The notes under the pieces: model-generated
Database searches by the model: none
Told to the model about the DNA's origin: nothing
What the model saw: only the letters and a program-made list of their open reading frames with translations
Assembly: GCA_001799795.1 (NCBI GenBank)
Contig: MGUD01000015.1
Location: forward strand, 1-45,975
Reading direction: 5' to 3'
Length of the DNA: 45,975 nt
From: Elusimicrobia bacterium GWC2_61_19
GTDB lineage: Bacteria; Elusimicrobiota; Elusimicrobia; Elusimicrobiales; UBA9959
Shown: in pieces, positions 34,280 to 42,975 of the stretch
Layout of the letters: every line of letters starts with the position of its first letter
How positions within the stretch are numbered: position 1 is the stretch's first letter
Position numbers and translations under genes: made by a program

Positions 34280-35692
34280 TTATTTGAAGGCGATGCCGAG
34301 GATGAATTTTAGGCCGTCGTAGTAGGCCTTCAGGTCGCTGAACTTCCTCACGGTCCTGAGCCTGCCCCATACGTAGGAAAACCGCAGGTAGAACTTCCTG
34401 TAGGCGTAGCGCACCATCTTTTCCACTTCTTCCGCCGAAGCGTAGCCATCGGGCACGTAGGCCGCCCTGGTGCGGCCCTTGTACTCCAGGCCGCGCGTTA
34501 TCTTCCCCTCTTTAAGGGCCTGCTCGTAAAGCACGGTGCCGTACTCCGGGTAGGTGGGCAGGAACTGCACGTAATCCGGGTCCAGCTGTATGGCGAAAGC
34601 TATGGTCTGCCTGGCCATCTCCGGGGTCTCCCCCGGCAGGGCCAGCATGAAGGAGGCGCGTATCTGCAGGCCGGCGCGGCGGGCCCACTTGGTGGCGGCC
34701 ACGCACTGCTCTATGGTGGTGCCTTTCTGTATGAGGTCCAGCATCTTCTGGCTGCCGGTCTCATAGCCGTAGAAAATATTCCAGCAGCCGGCGCCGGCCA
34801 TGAGTTTCAGCATCTTTTCGGACACGGTGTTGACCCGGCCGTAGCAGGACCAGGGCAGCCGCACTTTCGCCTTCAGCCCGGCGCAGAACGTCTCCATCCA
34901 GTCGATGTTCATGGCGAAGGTATCGTCCCAGAACATCACTTCCCGTATGCCGAAATTCTTGTAGAGATTCTCGATCTCGCTCACGATGCGCTGCGGGCTG
35001 TGCCTGCGGTACCTGGCGGATTTGTTGCCGGCCTGGAAACAGAAAGTGCAGCGGTAGGGGCAGCCGCGGGAGGTTATCAGCGGGGCTACCGGAAAAGCCC
35101 TGTTCTGGCCCGGCAGGGAACGGTACAGCGAAAAATCGTAAAGGTGCCACGCCGGGGAGGGGATGGAGTCCAGGTCGGCGATAGACTCGCCCAGCTTGTT
35201 CCTCACCACGTTTCCGTTTTCGTCGCGGTAGCAGATGCCGTCCACTCCGGCCAGGGACCCTTTGTCCGCGAGCCAGCCGTTCAGCGCCGCCATTACCGTT
35301 TCGCCCTCGCCGAAAACGCTGATATCCACCGCCGGGCAGTCCGCCAGGACTTTCTCCGGAAAGCAGACGCTGTGCGGGCCGCCCATTATTATGGGCATGG
35401 GCGAAGCGGCCCTGAGGGCCGAGGCCACGGAATAGGCCGAGTCGGCGGAGGCGGTCATGGCGGAAATGCCGGCCGCTTCGGCGCCCCAGGCCAGCGTTTC
35501 CCGCACTACGTCGTCGTCGAAGCAGCCCCGCGCCGGGGCGTCAATTATTTTAACGTCGTGCCCCAGCTGCAGCAGCACCGCGGCTATGTAGCCTATGCCC
35601 AGCGGCGGCATGTGGCCGTATTTTATTTTGGCCTTGGTGCCGTAACCGCGGCCCATGAGGTCGTAAGGGGGGGCGATAAGGATTATTTTCAT
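34280..35692 (-). CDS. B12-binding radical SAM enzyme
   Basis: 470 residues. The N-terminal cobalamin-binding Rossmann domain (about 1-140) includes MPPLGIGYIAAVL and GGPHSVCFP. The radical SAM domain has the 4Fe-4S motif CPYRCTFC (about 209-216) and later GYETGSQKMLDLIQKG. The C-terminal helices (YRKFYLRFSYVWGRL) resemble those of proteins that modify lipid or sugar-lipid substrates, but many members of this class are unassigned. The product is cytoplasmic, using SAM and probably methyl-cobalamin. The start overlaps the stop of the GT39-type gene (ATGA), so they are coupled. Confidence 0.9.
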   Translation of the reverse strand: MKIILIAPPYDLMGRGYGTKAKIKYGHMPPLGIGYIAAVLLQLGHDVKIIDAPARGCFDDDVVRETLAWGAEAAGISAMTASADSAYSVASALRAASPMPIIMGGPHSVCFPEKVLADCPAVDISVFGEGETVMAALNGWLADKGSLAGVDGICYRDENGNVVRNKLGESIADLDSIPSPAWHLYDFSLYRSLPGQNRAFPVAPLITSRGCPYRCTFCFQAGNKSARYRRHSPQRIVSEIENLYKNFGIREVMFWDDTFAMNIDWMETFCAGLKAKVRLPWSCYGRVNTVSEKMLKLMAGAGCWNIFYGYETGSQKMLDLIQKGTTIEQCVAATKWARRAGLQIRASFMLALPGETPEMARQTIAFAIQLDPDYVQFLPTYPEYGTVLYEQALKEGKITRGLEYKGRTRAAYVPDGYASAEEVEKMVRYAYRKFYLRFSYVWGRLRTVRKFSDLKAYYDGLKFILGIAFK

Positions 35693-36948
35693 GCTGTTTT
35701 TCCGCGCCTTCCGATGAGGTCCGCCAGGCCGGCGGCCGCGAAGATCAATATGCAGGGCATCACCGGCAGATGGTACCTGGGAACGAAATCGAAGAGCACG
35801 TGGCCGGTAAAGAAGACCGGCAGCGCTATAAGCGGGGCGGTCTCGCGCCAGTTCTTCCGCCGGAACCAGATACCGGCCGCCGCCAGGGCCAGCAGCGCGG
35901 CCTGCAGGCCCAGCAGGCCCAGCCTTACGGCCACCGGAAGGAAATTCTTTTCCCTCAGATATTCGCCGAGGCTCCTATCCACGCCGAAGACGCTGGAGTG
36001 GCTGGTGAACCAGAACGGCGGCAGGCGCCGCAGCGCTATTTTCATGAAGGCGGCGGGATTAGCCTTGAGCAGGGCGTTGCCCTCGGTCTGCAGTTCGCCC
36101 TCCAGGACCATGGCCGCGGCGGGCGCGCCCGGGACGAAGGTCCTGGGCTCGGGATGGGCGTTTAACTTATCCAGGTACTTCCTGAAGCTCTCGTCGAAAG
36201 AAAGCCCCGCCGCCATGTTGCCCGTAACGAAAAAGCCGTAGCCGGTGCCGACGCTGCAGGGCTTGAGCGTGCCCCAGAGGCGGTAGTTGCGGGCGGACCA
36301 GGGCGCAAGCACGAAAAGAAAGGTCAGCAGGAAGATCAGCCACCTGGCCGCGAGGCCGCGGTTGAAAATGACGGAGGAGAACAGCAGGACCACCGGGAAG
36401 ATCAGCGTAACGGGGCGCGTGAGCGTGGCCAGGCCAAGGAAGAATCCCGCCAGGACGAAATCCCAGCGGTTGCGGCGGCCTACGCCGTACACCCAGAACA
36501 TCATCGCCGCCGTCAGCAGGAAAGTGAACAGGGTTTCCGACAGCAGCAGGCCTGTATAGACGATCAGCACCGGGTAAAGGGCCAGCAGCCAGCCCGCCAG
36601 GGCCGCGGCGCGCTCCCCGAAAAGCCGCTCCGCGGTCCGGTAGGCCGCGGCGCAGGTCAGCGCGCCCAGCAGGGCCTGCAGTACCGCCGCCGCCGCGTAG
36701 GAATGGCCGAAGACCGAATAGACCAGCGCCAGGAGGAACGGAAGGCCGGGCGCCCGTTTGGGGGTGGGGACGTCCGGGTTGATGGAGAAACCGTGGCCGG
36801 AGACCAGGTTGACGGCGATAGTGTCGTAGTCCGTCGCGTCGGCCACGGGCGGCGCCGGCGGGAGGAACAGCAGGAAGCCCAGCCGCAGCGTCAGCGCGGC
36901 GGCGAAGATGACCAGCAGACGGTTCTTGGCGATATTGGGGAAGTTCAT
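35689..36948 (-). CDS. GT39/ArnT-type membrane glycosyltransferase
   Basis: 419 residues with about ten membrane segments. The first external loop holds ADATDYDTIAVNLVSGHGF, whose acidic pair is the catalytic signature of PMT/ArnT-type enzymes. PTPKRAPGLPFLLALVYS matches their conserved second block. They take a sugar from a polyprenyl-phosphate carrier and put it on lipid or protein. The gene encoding a dolichol-phosphate-mannose-synthase-like enzyme, which makes such a donor, is in the same operon, so the two probably work in sequence. The acceptor is unknown. Confidence 0.88.
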   Translation of the reverse strand: MNFPNIAKNRLLVIFAAALTLRLGFLLFLPPAPPVADATDYDTIAVNLVSGHGFSINPDVPTPKRAPGLPFLLALVYSVFGHSYAAAAVLQALLGALTCAAAYRTAERLFGERAAALAGWLLALYPVLIVYTGLLLSETLFTFLLTAAMMFWVYGVGRRNRWDFVLAGFFLGLATLTRPVTLIFPVVLLFSSVIFNRGLAARWLIFLLTFLFVLAPWSARNYRLWGTLKPCSVGTGYGFFVTGNMAAGLSFDESFRKYLDKLNAHPEPRTFVPGAPAAAMVLEGELQTEGNALLKANPAAFMKIALRRLPPFWFTSHSSVFGVDRSLGEYLREKNFLPVAVRLGLLGLQAALLALAAAGIWFRRKNWRETAPLIALPVFFTGHVLFDFVPRYHLPVMPCILIFAAAGLADLIGRRGKTA

Positions 36949-36962
36949 GGGCGTTCGGGGCG

Positions 36963-37682
36963 TCAGGCGCCGGTCTTTTCCCCAATGTAGAAGAGTTGGC
37001 AGCCCGAGGAAGAGAGGTTAGCGTAAAAAAGCAGGTAGAACAGGTTTGAAACCGCTTTCTGGAGCGGGCCGTACTTGGGCCGGCCGAAAGTGCCGGTAAC
37101 GCCGCCGGGAAAAAGGTCCAGCAGGGTCCGGTAGAAAGAATGGAAAGGGAAGCCCCAGGCGAAGCAGGCGACGGTCCTGAAGCCGTGGCGTTCGGCCAGG
37201 GCCCGGAGGGTCTCTTCGGTGTAATGCCTCAGGTGGCCCATCGGCACATCGGTGCTGCGTATCGGCCCCGCCGGCACCGTCAACAGCAAATGCCCGGAGG
37301 TCATCCTGGCGAGATTGGCCATCGCCGCGGAATCGTCCCTGGTATGCTCCAGCACTTCCGTCATCACCACCAGGTCGAATTTTTCCGGCAGGCAGGAGGT
37401 TTCTATGTTGAAAGAATGAAAACCGCTGAGCAGGCCCTTGAGCCGTTCCGGGGCGGAACTTTTATTGAGTTCGATGCCGTATATTTTCGCCCCGAATTCC
37501 GCCTGAAGGTTTTCCAGGAGGCGTCCGTCGCCGCAGCCGACGTCCAGTATCGAGCGCGCTTGCGGGCAGTTCTTCCGTATCAGGGACTTTATTATCCGCC
37601 GCCTGTGGCGCGAGGCCGGGTTGTAGACGAAGAAGTCGTCCCAGGAGGAATGGGTGTCCTTGATGGAGGTCGTTTCCTGCAT
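36963..37682 (-). CDS. SAM-dependent methyltransferase
   Basis: 239 residues. Class I Rossmann methyltransferase: motif I ILDVGCGDGRLLENL (about 44-58), then IYGIELN, then DLVVMTEVLEHT as motif IV, and LLLTVPAG. The C-terminal part has a hydrophobic stretch (LQKAVSNLFYLLFYANLSSSG) that may contact the membrane. The motif arrangement is like UbiE/Coq5- or sugar-lipid-type enzymes. The substrate is unknown; the glycosyltransferase neighbours suggest a glycan or its lipid carrier. The gap to the next gene is 14 bp. Confidence 0.9.
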   Translation of the reverse strand: MQETTSIKDTHSSWDDFFVYNPASRHRRRIIKSLIRKNCPQARSILDVGCGDGRLLENLQAEFGAKIYGIELNKSSAPERLKGLLSGFHSFNIETSCLPEKFDLVVMTEVLEHTRDDSAAMANLARMTSGHLLLTVPAGPIRSTDVPMGHLRHYTEETLRALAERHGFRTVACFAWGFPFHSFYRTLLDLFPGGVTGTFGRPKYGPLQKAVSNLFYLLFYANLSSSGCQLFYIGEKTGA

Positions 37683-37689
37683 ATCGGGC

Positions 37690-38571
37690 TTATTTCCTGC
37701 TGTGCAGCCTGAAAGATTCTATTACGCAGCCCATCAGGAAGATCAGTACCGAGCCCAGCGTCATGGCGGCTACGGCCAGCCAGCGGATATCCGCTGGCGG
37801 GAAAAAGAAGAACTTGACCGTGAGGACGAACGTGGCCAGCAGCGGCAGCAGGGTTATCACCGCGGCGAACTTCATCGGGTTGAAATAAAGTATCACCTGC
37901 GTCATTATCTGCAGGGTGCGCAGTATGTCGCGCACCGGCTTCACCTTGGAATGGCCTACGCGCTCGACGAACTTTATCGGTTCGAACCTTACGAACCGGC
38001 CGGCGTTCAGGAACGACAGCGTCATGGTGGTGGTAAAAGAGTAGCCGTAGCAGGTGACCGGCATGGAAGTGGTGACGGCCTCTTTCCTGAATATCCTCAG
38101 CCCGGAATTGGCGTCGGGAATGGGCTCCCCGGCCACGAACCTGGCGATGCTCAGGTAGATGAAGCGCATCAGCGCCTTGCCCGGGGTGCCCCAGAAGAGG
38201 GACCCTTCCCTGGCCCCGACCACCATGTCGAAGGCCGGGACGTGCGGCAGGAGCTTGGCTATTTCCCCGGGAGGGTAGGAGCCGTCCGCGTCTATTATCA
38301 GGATCCACTCGTGGGCGGACGCTTCTATGCCGCTGAGCAGGGAGCGGCCGTAGCCCCGGTTGACCGGGTGGCGTATCACGCGCGAGCCGGCGGCCTCGGC
38401 CGCCGCCGCGGTGGCGTCGGAGGACCCGTCGTCCACCGTGATTATCTCGAATTTAAGCCCGGCCGCCGCCAGGGCCGCGCCGGCCCCTTTTATGGTGGGG
38501 GTTATCGCGCCCTCCTCGTTGTAGGCGGGGATGACTACGGTTATTTCCGGTTTGTTCGAGAACAGTCCCAT
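37690..38571 (-). CDS. DPM1-like glycosyltransferase 2 with C-terminal membrane helices
   Basis: 293 residues. The GT-A domain has VVIPAYNEEGAI (11-22), VDDGSSDAT and IIDADGSYPP as the DxD-type metal site. NRGYGRSLLSGI and DANSGLRIFRK are hallmarks of dolichol/polyprenol-phosphate mannose or glucose synthases. Two membrane helices at the C-terminus (about 233-252 and 262-285) anchor it. It should charge polyprenyl phosphate with a sugar for the GT39-type enzyme downstream. The ATG directly follows the stop of the M16 gene. Confidence 0.92.
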   Translation of the reverse strand: MGLFSNKPEITVVIPAYNEEGAITPTIKGAGAALAAAGLKFEIITVDDGSSDATAAAAEAAGSRVIRHPVNRGYGRSLLSGIEASAHEWILIIDADGSYPPGEIAKLLPHVPAFDMVVGAREGSLFWGTPGKALMRFIYLSIARFVAGEPIPDANSGLRIFRKEAVTTSMPVTCYGYSFTTTMTLSFLNAGRFVRFEPIKFVERVGHSKVKPVRDILRTLQIMTQVILYFNPMKFAAVITLLPLLATFVLTVKFFFFPPADIRWLAVAAMTLGSVLIFLMGCVIESFRLHSRK

Positions 38572-39975
38572 TTAATCTTCCTTCAGTTCGGTCACCGGCC
38601 CGAACCCGGAGAGCGGTTTGTCGAACTTCTTGGAGTTGCCGATGACGAAGATCAGCGCGTCTTCGGGTTTGAATAATTTCTGCGCGGTGTCCAGCACGGC
38701 TTTGGGGTCGGTTTTGGCCAGGTTCTCCACGTAGTTGTCCAGGTAATCGGCCGGGTAGCCGTAGTATTCGTAGGAGGCGCGCTCCGTGATCAGTTCGAAC
38801 GGGGTAGGGAATCTGAACACGAAGGAGTTGATGATGGCGTCCTTGGCCCGCGTTACTTCCTCGGCGGGCGCGGCCTCTTTCTTCATAAGGTCGAACTGGG
38901 CGACCAGTTCGGAGAGCGCCTGGGAGTAGGTTTCCGGCTTGGTGCCGCAATAGGCCAGGATGTAGCCGTAATCCGGCTTCTTGGCGAAGTAGCTGTAGAC
39001 GCTGTAGGCCAGGCCCTTGCGCGAGCGGATCTCGGAGGCCAGGCGGGAGGACAGGCCGCCGCCGAGCATCTCGTTGGCGACGGTGAGCGGGTACTCGACG
39101 GGGTCGTGGCGCTTCACGCCTTTCTGCAGCATCACTATGAACGCCTGGGAGATGTCCCGGTCTATAAAGTAGACCTGGCGCGCGCCTTTTATCTCCACCG
39201 GGGGGATGACGGGGAAGTTCACTTCGCCGCGGGGCCAGGCGCCGAAGCGCGCCTTCAGCCTGGCCAGCATCTCCTCGTCGGAGCCGAAATCGCCGGCCGC
39301 CACCAGGATGACGTTGTTGGGCTTGTAATAGTTGGCGTGGTAGGCCTTCATGTCGCCGATGGTCACGGCGTTCACCGTGGCTTCCTCGCTGCGCCAGCCG
39401 TAGGGGTGGCCGGCGCCGTAGAAGGCGCGCACGGCTTCGCGCACGGCCTCGCGGGAGGGGTCGTCGTTGCGGCGGCGGATCATCTCAAGGACCTCGTCGC
39501 GCTTGAGCTTCACCTTGTCCTCGGCGAAAGCGGGGTGCATCAGCACGTCCGCGTAGATATCCAGCACGGCGTCGAGGTCTTTCTTCAGCACGGTCATGTC
39601 CGCGCGCGCCTCTTCGTTGCCCAGGGAGCTTTCCACCGAGGCGGCCAGGTATTCCAGGGTCTTGTCTATCTCTTCCGGCTTGTATTTCAGCGTGCCGCCG
39701 TCCTTGAGCAGCCCGGCGGTCAGTTCGCCCAGGCCTATCTTGGCGGCGGGGTCGTTGATCTTGCCGGTGCGGATATAGGCCGTCATGTGCACCACGGGCA
39801 GCGTGGCGTCCTTCATCAGGTAGACCACCAGGCCGTTCTCCAGCACGTAGCGGTCGCCCTTCGGCGGTTTGAAGTTGACGGCGTCGAGTTTTGGCAGGTT
39901 CGGCGGCATGGCGAACAGAGGGGCGGCGCTTAAAAGTGTCATGAGTACGGCTCCAGTTAGGGTTGATTTTTTCAT
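38572..39975 (-). CDS. M16 peptidase-like protein, probably non-catalytic
   Basis: 467 residues with a signal peptide (cleavage about after LFAM/PP). The M16 fold is complete: YVLENGLVVYLMKD, then the place where HXXEH should be reads GLGELTAGLLKDGGT, without His or the catalytic Glu pattern. The second half keeps the substrate-binding Arg/Tyr region (GGGLSSRLASEIRSRKGLAYSVYSYF). This is the usual layout of the inactive partner in bacterial M16 heterodimers, such as the SPH2681/SPH2682 pair. It would act with the catalytic M16 gene 17 bp upstream. Confidence 0.9.
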   Translation of the reverse strand: MKKSTLTGAVLMTLLSAAPLFAMPPNLPKLDAVNFKPPKGDRYVLENGLVVYLMKDATLPVVHMTAYIRTGKINDPAAKIGLGELTAGLLKDGGTLKYKPEEIDKTLEYLAASVESSLGNEEARADMTVLKKDLDAVLDIYADVLMHPAFAEDKVKLKRDEVLEMIRRRNDDPSREAVREAVRAFYGAGHPYGWRSEEATVNAVTIGDMKAYHANYYKPNNVILVAAGDFGSDEEMLARLKARFGAWPRGEVNFPVIPPVEIKGARQVYFIDRDISQAFIVMLQKGVKRHDPVEYPLTVANEMLGGGLSSRLASEIRSRKGLAYSVYSYFAKKPDYGYILAYCGTKPETYSQALSELVAQFDLMKKEAAPAEEVTRAKDAIINSFVFRFPTPFELITERASYEYYGYPADYLDNYVENLAKTDPKAVLDTAQKLFKPEDALIFVIGNSKKFDKPLSGFGPVTELKED

Positions 39976-39992
39976 GGGATGGTCCTCGTCCT

Positions 39993-41513
39993 TTATTTCA
40001 GCGGTTCCCTGAGAAAGACAGCGGTGCGGTTGTCGCGGGTGAGGTACTTGGCGGCTATTCTGGAGATATCCTCGGGCGTCACCTTGCGCAGTTCCTCGCC
40101 GGTCTTCCAGTCGTATTTCCAGTCTCCCATGATCTCCTGGTTATGGGCCAGGTTCATGCCCAGGCCGGAGTTGGACTCCAGCTGCTTGATCATTTCGGCT
40201 TCGTAGTTGTTGAGGATCTTGTCCAGCTCCCAGCGGGTGGGGGGAGTTTTCTTGAGGAGTTCTATCTCTTCCAGGATGGCGGAGTCCAGTTCCTCCACCG
40301 TGTGCGGCGCCTTGGGCGCGGCCGAGATCACGAACAGCGACGGATAGCGGTTGCCCGGGGTGGAGTGGTAGGAGTTGGCGTACAGGGCGAGTTCGCGGCC
40401 TTCCACCAGGTTCTTGTAGAAGCGGCCGGTCTTGCCGTTGGAGAGCACTTCGCTGACCATCAGCAGCCCGTAGATGTCGGCATTGTCCGGGCCGGGGTTA
40501 TGGTAGCCGATGCGCAGGGCCGGTTTGGCCTTGAAGAAGACGTTGATGACCTTTTCCGCTTTCTGCTGCGGTTCCCTGGTATAGACGCGGTCGGGGATGT
40601 CGGCGCTCTTCCAGGCGCCGAAATACTTCTCGGCCAGCGCTATGACCTCGGCGGGGCTGACGTCGCCTACCACGGCCAGCGTGGCGTTGTTGGGCACGTA
40701 GAACTGCTTGTAGAACTGCTCGGCGTCGGTGCGGGTCAGGCGCTTCAGGTCGTCCATCCAGCCGATGGTGGGGTTATGGTAGGGGTGCGCGACGAAGGCG
40801 TCGGAGAACAGGCTCTGCCACATCACGCGGTTGGGGTCGGCCTCGCCCATGCGCAGCTCCTCCATCACCACGTTGCGCTCGCGGTAGAACTCGCGCAGCA
40901 CGGGGTTCCTGAAGCGGTCGGATTCTATGGTCATCCAGGCTTCCAGCCGGTTCGACGGCAGCGACACCACGTAGCCGGTATAGTCGGTGGAGGTCATGGC
41001 GTTCATGCCGGATTCGCCCAGGGTGTTGTAAAGCTTCCAGTACTCGTCCTTCACTATGAGCTTGTCGGCCTCTTTCTCGGCCGCGTCCAGGGCCTTGCGC
41101 AGCGTCTCCAGTTTCTTCATGTCCGGGGCGCCGGCGGATTCCTCGGCGATAAGCGCCTTGGCCGCTTTTTCAACGGTCTCCAGCGCCACCTTCTCTTTCT
41201 CGTAGCCGGCGGAGTTTATGGTCCTGGTGCCCTTGAAGGCCATGTGCTCCATCAGGTGGGCCAGGCCGGTCTTGCCCTGCTGGCCGTCCACGTTCCCGGC
41301 CTTGAACAGCATGGTGAAGGAGACCGTGGGGACGAAGCGCTTTTCCAGGATCAGCAGCCGCAGCCCGTTCTTCAGGGTGTAGGAGACCACGGGCGGGTAC
41401 TTCGGGTCGGTTTCCACCGCCGCGCCCTCGGGCAGGGCGGCGCCGGGCGCGGCCTTGGCCAGGGACGGCTGGCAGAACAGCAGCAGGCAGGGGAGAAAAT
41501 GGGAAAGCTTCAT
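39993..41513 (-). CDS. M16 family zinc peptidase, catalytic subunit
   Basis: 506 residues from the ATG at 41513, which has GGAGG 5 nt upstream. A start 12 codons further up lacks a site. Signal peptide about 1-22. The inverted zinc motif is H86-L-M-E-H90 (GLAHLMEHMAF), with the distal Glu in the NVVMEELRMGE region. The Arg/Tyr pair of the C-terminal half is less clear than in the partner, as expected when the two halves complement each other. It should degrade peptides outside the cytoplasmic membrane. It heads the operon with the sugar genes; no reason for that link is visible. Confidence 0.92.
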   Translation of the reverse strand: MKLSHFLPCLLLFCQPSLAKAAPGAALPEGAAVETDPKYPPVVSYTLKNGLRLLILEKRFVPTVSFTMLFKAGNVDGQQGKTGLAHLMEHMAFKGTRTINSAGYEKEKVALETVEKAAKALIAEESAGAPDMKKLETLRKALDAAEKEADKLIVKDEYWKLYNTLGESGMNAMTSTDYTGYVVSLPSNRLEAWMTIESDRFRNPVLREFYRERNVVMEELRMGEADPNRVMWQSLFSDAFVAHPYHNPTIGWMDDLKRLTRTDAEQFYKQFYVPNNATLAVVGDVSPAEVIALAEKYFGAWKSADIPDRVYTREPQQKAEKVINVFFKAKPALRIGYHNPGPDNADIYGLLMVSEVLSNGKTGRFYKNLVEGRELALYANSYHSTPGNRYPSLFVISAAPKAPHTVEELDSAILEEIELLKKTPPTRWELDKILNNYEAEMIKQLESNSGLGMNLAHNQEIMGDWKYDWKTGEELRKVTPEDISRIAAKYLTRDNRTAVFLREPLK

Positions 41514-41584
41514 GATATCCTCCGGGGAAAGGGGCTGGGTAGTTAACACGGAATTATTATACTAAATGACTTCAATATAAAATT

Positions 41585-41612
41585 AAGAAGGGCGCGTCGC
41601 CGCGCCCTTCTT
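41585..41612 (-). terminator. Terminator of the M20 peptidase gene
   Basis: AAGAAGGGCGCG (41585-41596) and CGCGCCCTTCTT (41601-41612) form a 12-bp stem. On the minus strand the downstream sequence is AT-rich (AATTTTATATTG). Confidence 0.8.
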
Positions 41613-41639
41613 ACCAGGACCGCCGTGAGGCGGCCGGGG

Positions 41640-42878
41640 CTACTTCTTTTCGCAGAGCAGCAGGGTGGTGACGGCGAAGACTTTGGCGTCGCCCATCATG
41701 TGGTCGATCACGCAGTATTCGTTGGGCATATGCGCGGACTCGTTGATGCGCGAATACACCACCACCGGCAGTTTGAGGCGCCTGAAGAAGGCCGCCACGG
41801 TGCCGCCGCCTATGCCGTAGGCCTTGGCGTCCACGTGCAGAACTTCTTTTATGGCCTTCTTGAGGGCCGTTACTATGGGCGCGTTCGGGTCTGTGGGGGG
41901 CGCGGCCTGGGCTTCCTGCTGCGGCTCGAAGGCGATCTTCACGCCGTGTTTCTTTTCCACCTCGTCGGCGAGGCGCCGCATTTCGGCCTTCACGTCGGCC
42001 AGCTGGTAGACCGGCATCACGCGGCAGTCCATGTAGAACACGTCCTCGCCGGGCAGGGTGTTGACGTTGGGCACGTTGGCCTCTTTCTTGGTGGGCTCGA
42101 AGGTGCTTATGGGGGGCTCGTAGAGGGTGTCCTTGTGGGGGAATTTCTCGTAGAGGCCCTGGTATTTCACCACCAGTTCGCTGGCGGCCTTGAAGGCGTT
42201 GATGCCCAGCGAAGGCCGGCTGGCGTGGCACTGTTTGCCGTGCGTGGTCACTTTCATCCACATTATCGATTTCTCGGCCACTTCTATCATGGAGCCGTCC
42301 TCCGTGCCGGAATCCGGCACGAAGAAGACGTCGTCTTTCCCGAAAATTTCCGGCTTGTTGTCGGAGATGTAGTCGGCGCCGAAGCCCGAGCCCGTTTCCT
42401 CGTCGGCGCAGAACAGCAGGGCGATGTCGTAAGCCGGCCGGTAATCCAGTTCCATCATGGCTTTCACCACCATGATGCTGGAGACGATGGCCTGCTGGTT
42501 ATCCTCCACGCCGCGGCCCACCAGTTTGCGGCCCTGTACTTCCATCTTATAGGGGTCGGATTTCCACAGCTTGGCCTCGCCGGGGGGCACTACGTCCAGG
42601 TGGGCCATGAACCAGATGGTCTTGGCCGAGCTTAACCCCTTATAGCGGGCGATGACGTTGGGGCGGATGCCGTTCTTGGCCAATTCCTGCGGGGCGTTTA
42701 TCCACTCTATGGAGTCGAATTTAAGTTTCTTCAGTTCGCCTTCCAGCCACTTGGCCTTGTCGTACTCGCCGGTGCCGCCGCTGGACGGGGCCAGCGCCGG
42801 GATGGCGGTAAGGCCGCGCTGCAGCTCTACGGCGTAATTTTCGTAAGATTCTATTTTCCTGAGGATTTGGTCTTTCAT
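41640..42878 (-). CDS. M20 family metallopeptidase (ArgE/DapE/CPG2 type)
   Basis: 412 residues from the ATG at 42878, preceded by AGGAG. The open frame further up has no ribosome site. Metal ligands in order: AHLDVVP (His and Asp), GVEDNQQA (Asp), CADEETGSG (Glu-Glu, with catalytic Glu first), DSGTEDGS, and the late GGGTVAAFFRR and HMPNEY (His). The family cleaves N-acyl amino acids or dipeptides in the cytoplasm, and there is no signal peptide. Peptide salvage after the exported M16 pair is possible but speculative. It is divergent from the EamA gene. Confidence 0.92.
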   Translation of the reverse strand: MKDQILRKIESYENYAVELQRGLTAIPALAPSSGGTGEYDKAKWLEGELKKLKFDSIEWINAPQELAKNGIRPNVIARYKGLSSAKTIWFMAHLDVVPPGEAKLWKSDPYKMEVQGRKLVGRGVEDNQQAIVSSIMVVKAMMELDYRPAYDIALLFCADEETGSGFGADYISDNKPEIFGKDDVFFVPDSGTEDGSMIEVAEKSIMWMKVTTHGKQCHASRPSLGINAFKAASELVVKYQGLYEKFPHKDTLYEPPISTFEPTKKEANVPNVNTLPGEDVFYMDCRVMPVYQLADVKAEMRRLADEVEKKHGVKIAFEPQQEAQAAPPTDPNAPIVTALKKAIKEVLHVDAKAYGIGGGTVAAFFRRLKLPVVVYSRINESAHMPNEYCVIDHMMGDAKVFAVTTLLLCEKK

Positions 42879-42963
42879 GGGGTTCTCCTGTGGCTTCCGG
42901 ACATAAAAAGTATACCTAGTTGGGCCGTGCCAAAGCAATGCGCCGGCGCGCGGCGCAGTAATG

Positions 42964-42969
42964 TATAAT
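42964..42969 (+). promoter_or_regulatory. EamA gene -10 box
   Basis: TATAAT, then TTCAGC and the ATG at 42976. The -35 region is not recognisable. The box lies between two possible ATG codons and favours the second. Confidence 0.6.
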
Positions 42970-42975
42970 TTCAGC

